NCBI GenBank assembly: GCA_021307315.1
Contig: JAJSPD010000006.1
Location: forward strand, 558,001-622,000
Origin: Bisporella sp. PMI_857
Taxonomy: Eukaryota > Ascomycota > Leotiomycetes > Helotiales > Helotiaceae
Reading direction: 5' to 3'
Length of the DNA: 64,000 bases
This document shows, piece after piece, positions 22,698 through 36,936 of the stretch. The position numbers and the translations under genes are program-made. The notes beneath the pieces are model-generated. The model was not told where the DNA came from. It did no database searches and saw only the letters and a program-made list of their open reading frames with translations. Numbering within the stretch: the first letter of the stretch is position 1; the number at the start of each line of letters is the position of its first letter.

Positions 22698-23499
22698 ATG
22701 CCATTACAAAAGCAAGATTCCAAGGAGCCCCAACACGTATGCAGTACACCCACTCAGCAATGCATATCCTCACCATGCGAACTCCCATTAGGGTATTTCT
22801 CAGATCCACGGTCAATTAGACGCTGGCATAATTTAAGAGATGCCGCCCTAGTTGCTGGAGCTTCAGTATGCGCAATAGTCGTACAAAGCTATACAACTCT
22901 ATCGAGGGAAGCTTTGAAAGAGGAAGCTTCGGGAGGACTCGCGATTAAGGCTATCAAACGCCTTTCGATGAGTTTATCGAGCTGGGCGGATGAATCTCGG
23001 AACCTGCCGAGGCTAGAGAAATTGAAAGAAAATCATCTGCTGAGAATGATCCAGGTGTGAACATGCAAGTATTCATCGATTTCTTGCACTAACACATAGA
23101 ATACAGTCTCGCATCTCGTCCATCCTCGAGAACTCGAATATACTCCAACAACTGGCAGATCCACCGCCATTGCTGTTCATTATAGCGTGTGTATCTCTCG
23201 CATGTATCGCCGCCCACTTGCGGCATTTGCACAGAACGGATCGATATCGAGATCGGATACTAGGAGGCGGAGTTCTCATAAGCATAGCGGCGGCTTCGCA
23301 GAGCGCGAGTCCTTTGATGTCGTTGAAAGCTTATCTATCATGGTTGGTTATTTTGAGTCTTGGCTTTAGCGTGTTACTCCACAGTGTCCTGACGTGGTGG
23401 ACTGGAAAGATCATCCATATCGACGTCGCAACGCCGGAGGAGAATCAAACAGTGGGTGATTCTCCTGATAGTATTGGAAAGAAGGAGAGGAGTCGTTAG
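22698..23499 (+). CDS. Small membrane protein, unknown function
   Basis: The ATG at 22698 opens MPLQKQDSKEPQHVCSTPTQ. Exon 1 runs to 23054, an intron of 52 nt (GTGTGA...TACAG) spans 23055-23106, and exon 2 ends with TAG at 23497-23499. The protein is about 249 residues. Hydrophobic segments: AALVAGASVCAIVVQSYTTL, LLFIIACVSLACIAAHL, GGGVLISIAAASQSASP and LSWLVILSLGFSVLLHSVLT. Between the first two lies an amphipathic charged region (KEEASGGLAIKAIKRLSM, ADESRNLPRLEKLKEN). No frameshift is needed. The family is not recognised. An upstream in-frame extension to 22650 is possible but starts at a non-ATG codon. Confidence 0.7.
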
Positions 23500-24579
23500 A
23501 ACAAAAGGAGTAAGGTGGGATGCAAGATTGCAGCCTCGCTTCGACGTATTACCATGCCAAGAGCTTTTTTGCACAGGTCCGCCAGGACATTTCTATCTGG
23601 CTTTGATCATGAATGCTTCCTCTAGGAAGCGGGAATTGCGAGATGTAGTCTAAGAGCGGCTATATGCAAATTACTGACCGTTGTATTTAGCTACAGCTAC
23701 GCTCAACCCAAAGGTGTGTTTGATGTTCTGGGGACCAAATCATATATATCAGTGCATCACCTATTACATTTGCATCTCAAGACTATATAAGCTATGTAGG
23801 ATACTCATCGAGATGAGCATCAGGTTTCCCTATAGGCTGTGCAATACTGTACCTTTCGAGAATTGACTTGCGGGTAGCGTAGTCAAATCATTTTCTGGGG
23901 CTTAACGCTCCCGAAGACGATGCAATAGTAAACGCTACAAAAAACTGCTCAAACAAAGATTTCTAGTCCAATATCCCAAAACCGACTGAAATATACCCAG
24001 AATAGCTGTTTCGGCACCACAGGCGAATATGGTAAATTCTATGCCGCTGAATCTAGTATAAAGGTGCATTTTATTGGGACGGTACAACCATTGAACTTTA
24101 ACTCTCTGAAAGCTCTAAGGTTTAGGAAGAGGTCTTTCCAAAATTTTCACAATCTTCAATATATTACAGGCAGGAAAGCCCCAGATTGTGTGAGGTGGTT
24201 CTGCAAAATAAATTTAAATAAAAACTTCATGTATTCGAGTTATGCAAAAGTATTTCCAGGTATGCACTACTCATGGCATAACATGTACAAGCAACCCGTG
24301 GATGATGTCCTAACGCCTTGCACTCACAACACATTAGAGTTTGATATTAGCCATGACAAGCTCATTTGAAATGCCTCATAGGCTTTTGCATATAAAAAAG
24401 AAGCTGAAGATCGTTCGTGTTGATTTTGTGTCTTGGAGTTTGAAGATGCCTATTGTCCACGCGGGGAGGCATCTTCGACGATTTGACTTCGAGTCAATGT
24501 ATCGATGTTTGGACACATAAATTTGGACCGCCAAACGAACAGTAAAGGACGACCTCTACCGTATTTCCATGCTAGAGAT
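23500..24579. other. AT-rich intergenic region
   Basis: No recognised gene. A 101-codon plus-strand frame at 24064-24369 lies in AT-rich sequence and has no family signature. The region separates two convergent genes. Confidence 0.55.
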
Positions 24580-25780
24580 TCACGTTGAACGGGTAGGATC
24601 ATGATGCTCGAGCACTGGTGCAGAACCGCGCCAAACTGGAGGGCCTGGAATTTTATATGTCTGTTACATCGTCAGTATAAGCATATAACGCCGGAACCAG
24701 TTTACGAGCTTCTCTCAGGAACCCAAACCCATGGCAGAGACAACCCTTGACCTGTACTTACATCGACACCCTTTTCCGATTCAGCATAAACGTCAATATT
24801 GATCTCAGGCTCTTCACAATCACCTTGTTAGCAGTCGACTCCCGCCGACTTCCATAAAGTAGATGCAAAGACTAGGGGGTAAAGCAGAATAAAAGACGTA
24901 CGATCCATACTCCAAACACCCGGAAACCTCCCATAGTACTCCTCCTCTGGGATCTCATTCCATCGCCCGTGACTTTCAACTGGGCACACTCTGGATAGAA
25001 CTGCGGTTTATTCGCGCTATGCAAGGCAATAATCTCATGCCTAATCAAATAATTGCCCGATTTGAGCGTCTTGGGATCGTTTCCGTCCAGTTACTCGATA
25101 CGCCATCCCAGTGCTTCTTCTCATCAGCCCTGGGCACACCCACAGAGGAGCAAAAGGGAGAAGCCAACCTGCGAAAAGTCTCTCTGAAACCACCACCCAC
25201 TATCCAGCCTCCCGCTCAACAGCCCGCGCTCCGCAATCTTAAACCACCGCCCCTCACTCGAGTCGAAATCCTCACATCCTCCACCGCAGTCTGCCATCCA
25301 GAGCACCATCGGTCCAATCGTGTGTACCCAATAGTAGTACAACGCGGTGATGGACTCGCCGGCGACGATTGGGATGGAGGAAGGGGCGGGCGAGCCAGGG
25401 ACGTTGCATGCAAGAGAGGCGTTATCCGCTTCAAAGATGGGATTTATTGAAAGCCAAGGACGAGAGACGAGCCTGCGGGAGATAAATATTAGTCGAACAC
25501 GAATATGAATATAGCAGGAGGATATCCAGCTCCTTTCGTAGCAGAAGCGTAGGAATACTTACCACGGCTGACCATCTTGATCCTCAAACGGCACATCTGG
25601 ATCATATCTGCGAAATCCTGTTAGCAAATGAAGCGGAGGAGAAAGGATGTATGGAAGAGGTTGATATACCCTTTATACCATTTATCTCCGACGGCATAGC
25701 TGTTCACGCCTCCGTGAGCATTTCCCCAGCCCAGCCAAGCCGCATATACAGAAGACCAAACCAAGGAGCAGCACAGTCAT
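24580..25780 (-). CDS. AA9 lytic polysaccharide monooxygenase
   Basis: Secreted copper enzyme that oxidatively cleaves cellulose or related glucans. The ATG at 25778-25780 starts a hydrophobic signal peptide (MTVLLLGLVFCICGLAG). The mature protein begins HGGVNSYAVGDKW, the N-terminal His of the copper histidine brace. The second brace His lies in YYYWVHTIGPMVLWMADCGG, and the axial Tyr in KPQFYPECAQL. Introns (minus strand): 25608-25669, 25473-25562, 24812-24901 and 24661-24761. The last exon (24660-24580) reads TYKIPGPPVWRGSAPVLEHH and ends TGA. There is no cellulose-binding module. One-base shifts are inferred between signal peptide and His1 (about 25722), near 25165, and near 24970-25060. 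The catalytic set is complete once these are allowed for. Confidence 0.9.
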
Positions 25781-26466
25781 ATTGGCTTAAAACACATCGC
25801 AAACGCAAAAAAAAAAAAAAAACTCATCTTCCAAGATGTGGTTGGCAAGCAAAAGAATGAAGTCGTTCGGTGGGCAACGCAGCACCAACGGCTGAAAGGC
25901 ACGCGCACCCTCGAAAGCCATATGATGGCAATACCAAAACGCAACAGCCTGAAATTATATTGCTTGTTGATGGAGACGATCCCCAAGGGTAAAGGATGTG
26001 GGGGAAAAAGTGCCGGTTGGGAAAGCTTATGCTCCTACCAGACATTTAGCCTAAGCTTCCCCAGTACGTGGATATGGCGAGTGTCCAGATCAAAGTACAG
26101 CAATATCATATGCAGAAATTGTCGTGTGAAAGATCCGATGGAGCGAAAGGATAGACAAGGTGTACTTGTACACATTCAAAAGGTCGCTTGGAGGGTTTGT
26201 GATATGATGTAGGCGTTTCTTGCCTCAATCATCATGGTATCCAGCTTGAGCTTGTGCGCCGGCACAGACCTGTTGAATTCTAAAAGTAATGGAGATTTCC
26301 ATGCTACAACTTCAAATACGATAACATAGCACCAGTGGTATTTGCTGATTATATCCTCAGACGCCGCCCGTGGTATAGACATAAATCACTTTTCGATAAT
26401 CGAACGCCGTTCTATGCCCAACTTTCCCCAGGCCGTGCAGAATGCGAGAAAGTAAACGAGGAACCA
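25781..26466. other. LPMO promoter region and etp1 3' flank
   Basis: Upstream of the minus-strand LPMO start and downstream of the etp1 stop. It contains a 16-base A run. I see no gene. Confidence 0.55.
25807..25822. repeat. A16 homopolymer
   Basis: Sixteen A on the + strand, equivalent to a poly-T tract about 27 bases upstream of the minus-strand LPMO start codon. Poly-T tracts are common in fungal promoters and leaders. Confidence 0.9.
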
Positions 26467-28476
26467 TCACAGCCTTTTCTTCCCCTTCCCCTTTCCAGGC
26501 TTCTTCTGCTCAGGCACACTCACGGAACTACCCTCAAGCTCGCCTTCTTCCAGATTCAGCTGCTGTAGCTTATCTCTGGCTTCAATATTCATATACAGAT
26601 CACGAATCTGCTCCTCCATGTCTGCAATCTTCTCTTTCTGTTCCTGTGCTGCCTTAGCCCTGCCTCTAGTTTTGCGGTGAGAACGCTATTGTTCTCCATC
26701 AATCCTGCAGAGAGCTGCTTCTCATCTTGAAAAGACTTGGTCATCGCTTTTGCCAACGTTGTTGACTTGGCGGCTTTGGTCTTTTCTCGCGCCAGGTCTT
26801 TCTCCAGATTGTTTACCTCTTCTTGAAGATGAGATTGCTCGGATGCTGATTCTTGGAATTTTGCTTCCGCCTTTTCGGCGCGTTCTACTGTGGTTAGTGT
26901 CTCACGTGAATTTATACAAAGTCTAGCACATCAAAGCTCACCAGAAGCATCTATAGCAGAAGCTGTCGCAGCCTCTGCCTCTTGAGTTGCCTTCTCAACC
27001 CTCTCCTCGAAGAAAGCACGCTGTTGATCAAGAATAGGCTGAAGCATGTGTCCAAGTCGTATATCTAGGTCAACTTCAGTATTGGCGTGGCAGGTGCAAT
27101 TACACGCGCCAGGATTCGTAACACTGGGAGCGCTCGGAGTCAATGTAATCTCATGTGGCGCGTCCCTTTCGCTTCGTGGCGCAGGAGGCGTTTCTGAGCT
27201 GGGTGGTTCATCCATGATCTTGCTGTCAGGTTTACCTCTGATCAACCTGTGCGCCCAGCTATCATCCTAGAAATTAGGATCAGTCGTAGAAAGCTGAGAG
27301 GACTTTATATTGCTTACTGCATAGTCCCAGATATGAGTCGTTTCTATTTCCAAAGCAAGGTTATGAGCGGTCTCTTTCCAATGCTCTTTCTGATGACCTC
27401 CTTTATAACGTCCACAACCCACGTTCCCACAAACAAGGCAAATCCAAAAGATCCTCCGTGGTATCACAAATACTACACAAAGGAGCTTCTCCACTTCCAA
27501 AAGGTGGATTCATGGGGTCATATTGAAAGGAAGTGCTTGCAAGCGTGGGATTGGTGCGTCGACAGACTGGACAGCCGGGCCCTCTCCACTTCTGGATGCA
27601 ATCGCCATGAAAGACGTGTTGACATAGAATGGTAACAAGTCCAGTAGAGTCATCCATGCGATCTAGACAGACGGGGCAGGTTGGAAGCTCGGTGGTATTG
27701 GTGGCTGAGGTAGGATACGGCTTTAAAGATGCTGATGCCGAATTTGATGGAGAGAATGGGTCATAAGAAAGCTCTGGGAAGGATATATTTGATTGAGCAT
27801 TGGCCTCAGTTTGGAAAGTGATAGACTTTATGAATACTACATAGCAAGTTTCCGGCTATAGAAATGTTAGTTTTCCGTGATTACTATGCTCTATGGTGTG
27901 GTGCATTCGTGTTCCTTACCTCCATACTATTAAACAGCTTTCCATTCCATTGTCCCTTCCACTTTCTTGCATAATCACCGTCTCTGAACTTCATGAGAAC
28001 CAGATACATGTTATTCTGACCCGTCATGACCATCCGAAAATGACTAACCTCCTCTCGACTCCTCTCCCCACAAACCTCAGGAAGTCGCTCGGTGTAAAGT
28101 ATGTTGGAACTGCAGGGATACACAAAATAGTACGGTCCTCCCTTTGATTATTGTAGTCGCCCGCAGCTCCAAATCCTCTGCTTGCTACAGCTTTCCCTGC
28201 TGCAACGCTCTTCTCCGAATGGTAGACTTCCACCTCTGGTAATCCCGACAAATCTTCTCCATCGCGATAAAGGTGTACAATACCCCATGAATCTCCAATC
28301 TTCCGGTCTCGCAGAGGTTCGAATCGTGCTCTCGTGACTTTGCCTACACTGGCCGCAGCTTTCAGGGCGGCATCGAGGCCCTTTTGCTCTGCGCCGATGC
28401 TACTCTCGCCCTTCGCTCGGTGCTCCGATGCACCTGGCAAGCTCTTCTCCGCTGCCATATCCCGAGCTCCAAACAT
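26467..28476 (-). CDS. etp1: BRAP2/Etp1-type RING and UBP zinc-finger protein
   Basis: Homolog of human BRAP2 and yeast Etp1, a ubiquitin-related cytoplasmic retention and stress protein. Domains in order: N-terminal BRAP2 RRM-like domain ([37 protein letters not shown]), RING finger ([37 protein letters not shown]), UBP-type zinc finger ([39 protein letters not shown]), then a long coiled coil ([40 protein letters not shown]) ending in a basic [12 protein letters not shown] tail. The stop is TGA at 26467-26469. Introns: 27856-27919, 27267-27317 and 26888-26941. Frameshifts are inferred around 28060, between RING and UBP finger (about 27440), and near 26670. Confidence 0.92.
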
Positions 28477-29306
28477 TTATATTTTGTATCCCTCCCAATC
28501 TCCCCAGTGTATTTGGTGGTAATCGGCGGATGTTGGAGGTCTCCAAGAAGGGTCTGGTGGATGGACCTATGCGGGATGTAGCCTTCTACCTTAAACGAAT
28601 GTCTCAGAAGATTTCAGATTGGTGCAACTTAATTGCTATTCTAGTGTCTTAAGGATTAAACGAAGAACATATGCGGAATTATCCATGTATTGTATGCCGT
28701 TGTCTACATGCAACGCTCCTCTAGGCAAGGCTGTCGATTTGAGACTTCCGAGACCGCGCCACTTCGTCTGCACCAATCCCTAAAGAATCCACAGGTAGAC
28801 TCTCACGCGCGGCGATATTTTATTGAATCTAGTGGACTTGATCAGTGAGAATACCTTGTTGAGTGGCAGATAAGAGAGTATAGTATTTAAAAGACGGAGG
28901 AATATTCCTGATGAAGGTAGCCTCGTCTTTCATGACGTATTGAAAGCATTCCCACCTCCAACAAATAATTTAATTGCAACAAGAGAAGTTAACAGCAATA
29001 TGTCCAATTCAGTAATTCAGACTATTTTGCCCAGCTTACCTTACATTGTAAAGAGTATGTTTAGACCTCTGAAATTGCGAGCACTGAAGTAATATCTTAC
29101 CATGATCAAGAATTAAGTCACATAAAGAGCAAGGTGAGTTCATAAGTCATGGATTGGACTATCTATGTCCCGCTAAGTAATTACACATTCCAGTGTATTA
29201 ATGACCCCATGCCTATTTACGGTTTGTAAGCAGTTAAGTTGGTGGTATGATTATGCCGAAAACGCCGTCGTAAAGTGCCATGAGTGATTGATCCCAACCC
29301 AAAATT
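28477..29306. other. etp1 promoter and polyubiquitin 3' flank
   Basis: About 830 bases with no gene signature. It must hold the etp1 promoter (nearest 28477) and the 3' end of the polyubiquitin transcript. Confidence 0.6.
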
Positions 29307-32027
<2,721 letters not shown>

Positions 32028-34434
32028 CTAATTGGCGCGGATGACGAGCTTGGAGAGGAATTTGTTCGACAAACAATCAAAATCCCTTCGATCGAACTTG
32101 ACATCAGGCCGTGTCTTGAGGTAGGGTTCTGGAGAATGGTTAGTATATTGGCGAGGCATGTTGACATTGAGCTTACCATGCTTTATGACATGTTCCCGCA
32201 TTTCGGTCATGGCCTCACAGACGGCAACGTTGTTGTTGAGAAGTTGACCATGTCGTCTAGTATCCCACTCGGTGAAGGCGGGGAGCTTTTGCGAGATAGC
32301 GTGGAAGAGGCCAACAATAACACCAACGGGGGTGGTTTCCATATCACTACAGAACTTGTTGACAGCAGCGGAGTCAGGAACACGATAGTGGCAATCGAAT
32401 TGCATCTCTTCCCACACAGCAAGGAGAATCGAGGCGATCATGAAGATAGTAGGCCAGTTCTTGAGTCTGTCACCGCTGTATACACTGGAGTACAATGAGG
32501 AAAGCTCCTCAAGAATTTCCTTTTGAAGCTCACGCCACATATCTGCTAAAGCACACTTGATCTGGAAGTTGATCATTACTGGTGCAATAACTTTACCAGC
32601 AAATCTGGAATCGTCATCATCAATCAGACCTTCCATAGGATGCTCATCGCCGCGTTGCTCAACTAAGGTCACATGTAGCGTGAGGTTGTATGCGAGAACA
32701 AGTTTTAATGCCTTGCGGATGACAGGCACTTTCTCCTTGACATAGTATCGGTGGGCAGTCTTCAGGATTTCCGTGATGAATGGAGTCCCTTCAAAGTACT
32801 CGTCAATGAACTCCTCAAATGGGCCATCAAGATGCTTGTCGAGGTATTCCGACAAAGCTTCAGTTGAGACGCCTTCAGATCCAGCTGACATTCTCTCAGT
32901 GCGGTATCGAACTCGAGAGGTTCTGACTCTGCAGTCTCTACCCAGTCCATAGAGAAACAACTATCATCTGAGACGTAAACTTCGCGGGCCATAATTGGGA
33001 GGGCAAATCCGTAACCATGTGTAATCCAAAGGAGTTCTTCCTTCTGAGCAAAGCCTTTGATATTGTAGACGGAGACTCCGAGACCAAGATGTCGCTCATA
33101 ATCAGCCTTCCAATCTTTCATAAATAACCAATATCTTTAATGTCGATCCGGGTACATGGTACTTGCCAGAGCCGAGCATGAGAAGGTTGACAACCAGCAC
33201 AGGGTTCGCCTTTGTCACAGGTCTTCTTCAAGAATTTGCACCTTAAGCATGCACGCAGCTTTCTGATCTCGCTTGCTTGTTTCCGCTGTTCTGGTAATAA
33301 AGGTCCACGTCTTCGACCAACTCTCTTCTCTCGGTGCCTTCTTTTCTTTCCGTTAGAGGTACGTCGAATAAGTGACTTTGTGACTTTTGCAGTAGGGCTT
33401 TTCTTAGGTCCGGAATTTCTTCTCGCTGGAGGCGAGGTACTAGCTGGGCTGGTGCGACTTGAAGGAGACATTTTGATTGGTACTGGTGGCACAGCGGCGG
33501 CAGGGCTTACTGTTTCGTGGGCGTGTGGTGAGACTCTCCATGGTAGCAATTTCGGTGGGCAGAGAGATCCAAGTATGTGTCGGATCCTGGTGAGTATGGC
33601 GAGTAAGGATTTGAAATATCTTCAAAGCTGCCAAATGATTCGATGGTGTGGCCAGTGCTATCAGATTGCGAGGAATCCGAATGAGAGCGAAGATGCAAGG
33701 TCTGTCCAGGATTGAAAATGCCGTTATTTTGAGCCTGCTGGTACGACTCAAAATTGGGGTAATTATCCACTGTAGCCCACCCATTATCGCTGCTTGAACT
33801 AGGGAGGGATAAAACCTCTAAGTAGGTTCCGGTAGGCGAAAGTACTTCCGAGGCTTTGGCGCCCGACGTTTGGTAGGCCATCGTTAGCCCCTGCGACCAT
33901 CATTGCATTCTCAAGCTCCTGCCAATTTGCCCACATCGCAGCTTGAGCTTCTATACTCTGTGCGAGTCCATTGAAAGGCGCCTCCATCTGAAGACCAGCG
34001 TCGAATCCAGCTTGCGTCGAGGTTATCTGATAATCCAACGGTGATGTTTGGAAAGGACCCCCAAAGTTATTGAACTGTGCCGTACCCATTAGCGAGTTGT
34101 CCTGAATGTATTGTGAAAGTTGCTGCGGCTGTGGTTGCATAGGCCAGCTTGTGAGGAGAGTTGGGGAATTGTTGTGGCCGGTTTGAGGAAATTGACTTTG
34201 TGTGCTATGGCTTGGAGATGTTTCTCGCCGCTCTTCAGCGCCTCCCGTCCCCATTTCGAGAGGCATAGCCCAACTCGATCGAGGCTCCATGTTGGAAAAT
34301 GGATATCTGGGGTCTCGTGCGTCGTACGTCAAGTCCAACAGACCTTCTGAGGAGAAGTCAAGATTCGAGGTCATTTTCACGGACGTGTAGGGCTGGAAAG
34401 GTCGATAGTATTGTAGGCAAGAGGGTAGTGACAC
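32028..34434 (-). CDS. Zn2Cys6 fungal transcription factor
   Basis: Nuclear regulator with an internal zinc cluster. The start is ambiguous: 34434 or the in-frame Met at 34374 (MTSNLDFSSEGLLDLTYDAR), which I slightly favour. The N-terminal half is Gln/Ser/Pro-rich and probably an activation region. A basic stretch (TSNGKKRRHREKRVGRRRG) precedes the cluster: RKLRACLRCKFLKKTCDKG continuing to EPCAGCQPSHARLWQVPC. Cysteine spacing is C-x2-C-x6-C-x5-C-x2-C-x11-C. The C-terminal part (YERHLGLGVSVYNIKGFAQK, MWRELQKEILEELSSLYSSV) runs to LSNKFLSKLVIRAN. Frameshifts are inferred near 33860, 33545, 33120 (A run 33122-33124 short by one) and 32895. The target pathway is unknown; no biosynthetic cluster is adjacent. 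Confidence 0.85.
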
Positions 34435-36936
34435 CGCTCTTTGAGGAAGAGGAAAACTTCACGTTGAAGTCGGTGAGAGGTCGTTGGCAGCAGGACGATA
34501 GCAGCAGCTGGCTTGACGATGGCGAGCGCTCCACATAAGAAGCGGTGAACAAAACCCGGATGAATCGCAGGCCATCCAAGGATTGCCGGCCACCCCCCCA
34601 GCCACCAGTGAAAACAGCAGCGAATGAGGGCGCCATAATAGCATCCAAGCTCCACACTTGGCATGCCTATTGGCCAATGGTGCATTAGGGGTTTTCTCTT
34701 GCCGGAGTCAGGTGCCAATAATGTATGACCCGCTTTGCTAGATCAGGGTAGAAGTGAAGCTATCCTCGACGGTGACTGGTGGGCGCAGTTGTAGTGCAGT
34801 AGCACCCTGGAATTCGATCCCTTCCAGGCCCAGAAACAGAGTGGGGAGCCCCGTAAAGGCAAAGAAAAGCCCTGAACGAGCACTGTAAGCCCCCCTGGGA
34901 GCCGCCCAAAGCGACCACTGAAAACCCTCTGGCGAGAGATCCCACTCCTGATGGATGCAATATTATCTGCAAGTCTACAGTAATGTTGCATTTCCTGAAG
35001 CACAAGAGGTCTAAGATCATCCTTTTCAGGAGGCAGAATAATATAGCATCACCAGATTTCGCTAATCTTCATACAAAACTCAACCACTTGGTTGTATGAT
35101 CCTCCGGCACCCATCCGTATATATGTCGGCCTTGAAGCTACGGTGAGAATGACTTGAAAGTTAACAACTCCCTACGGTGGTATGAAACGCAGCCAGATCT
35201 GGTCTTATAGATCACATTGTCGGTTATCAAGGTCCATCCCCGGCAAGCTCCAAGTACTTTCTGTCTGTTGTGCACGTCTCTCCAGCTGGCTTGTCGTTCG
35301 CCGGATCTACAGGACGACGGGAAGCCTGGACATAATACTGATCACTATATATGAGGGCACCCCATAAGCTCCAGGTTTCCCGTCTCGACGCACTTTATGA
35401 CAGGGTCGGGGGCCCGTCTCTTGCTGCACGGCTTATCAAGACAGCGCCAGACATCAGAGAGCTGGAGGATGGCTAAGCAGTGCGGGAAGCCTGCTTCCAC
35501 CAACTTGGCCACAGCTCTGAATGCCTCCTTACCTTCAATTGAAATGATCTGTTGACTGGTCTAGCGAAGAATTGCCGCACAAGGCATCTCAACAGTTTAT
35601 TACGTACTACCACCTAGTGGTCAGGACTTTCTGTGACTACCGAAAAAAACTGCACAACTAGAACTACGGAAGAACAAATAGACGAGTCAGAACCTACAGC
35701 TTTGCCATTTTGAGGATTTCTACATGAATTGTATAGCCCTTCCTGTTCTGTTTAGTTACAACCCCTAAATTGTTTCATGCCTTGAAGGATCCAGTCCAGC
35801 ACATTCCCACGATGGCATTGCCGGCAACAGCGCATGCCTCCTCTCAGCAATCTCTCGCCAAACTTAGCTGATTTAGATCCGCCCGACGCTAACCACCAGC
35901 TGCATACCCAAAATCATGCAATAACATGCAGGTCGCCATCTGCTGTATGGAGATCCAAGAATGGAATAGCCAAGTTCTATGGGCAGTCCGAAAGCTTCCG
36001 CAAATCAACACAACTTGCGTATATTGCTCGCATATCGCTTCCATGTTTAGATTGGCACCTGGACTGGCGCCAATAAGAGTATTATGACCAGTGCGTTATT
36101 GCGCAACTGTGCGACGTCGGGTGGCCGACACCCTTGCCCAGTCGTCGGGTGTAGCCATGTTAAGCTATAGTGTGTCGTTTTCGTCATTAAAAAAGGGTGA
36201 CAATAAGCCGTCCTGCCATGTCACCAACACTGCGTGATTAGACAGGCCAGGCAGAATGAAAACAAGATGCGGGGAATCTGACAATCTTTGATCCTCAAGG
36301 CTGACTGCATTTGGCTTAACACACAATACCTCAAATGGGTTGCAGTGCTTCAGGCGTGTATGGAATTATAATCTCTTTCACTAGTTTAAGCCTCACAGTG
36401 CGCCGTGTAGTCATATGGATCAAAAAAGAAAAAGAACGAGAGAGTCAGTCATAGTTGAAAAATGTGGAAGGACAGCTCTAAGATGCGGGGTTCCAAGGAG
36501 CCAATCGTAGGCGAGAAATAAGGTTATCTTAGCTATCGATAAAGCAACAAACCAACTCTAACACCTATTTAACCTCTAGCTGTGAATTTCCAACCGAGTA
36601 TAGGGAGGAAATAGTGACCGTAAAAATCTGATGCCTCATATGAGGTAATCAAATTTCTCCTTTTAATGAACCACTCCACCCTATCAAGTCAAGTCAAGTA
36701 GTCCCTGATTTTCTTTGTGTCTTGATCAATTTGTGATCTTTGCCACAGTGCGCAGATCTCTCGCCTATGATGGATCCACTTTTCTTTTGCACGACACGGA
36801 TCATCTCAAAGGAGGCACCAAGAACAATATTAAAGGGCACCAACAAATCATATGTCTGCGTGTCAAGAAAAGCCGTATGCCATTCCTCATCAAAGGAAAA
36901 AAGAACCGCCAAAACGTGGTCTTTCAAAGGCGAGCA
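34435..36936. other. Long divergent intergenic region
   Basis: About 2.5 kb between the Zn2Cys6 gene (-) and ram1 (+). I see no gene, RNA or recognisable transposon. Frames of 60-113 codons on both strands overlap each other and carry no family motif. The proximal parts hold the two promoters. Confidence 0.5.

Noticed and set aside
34435..36936. Several overlapping 60-113 codon frames
   Set aside because: Frames overlap on both strands, lack family motifs and have no splice-consistent extension.
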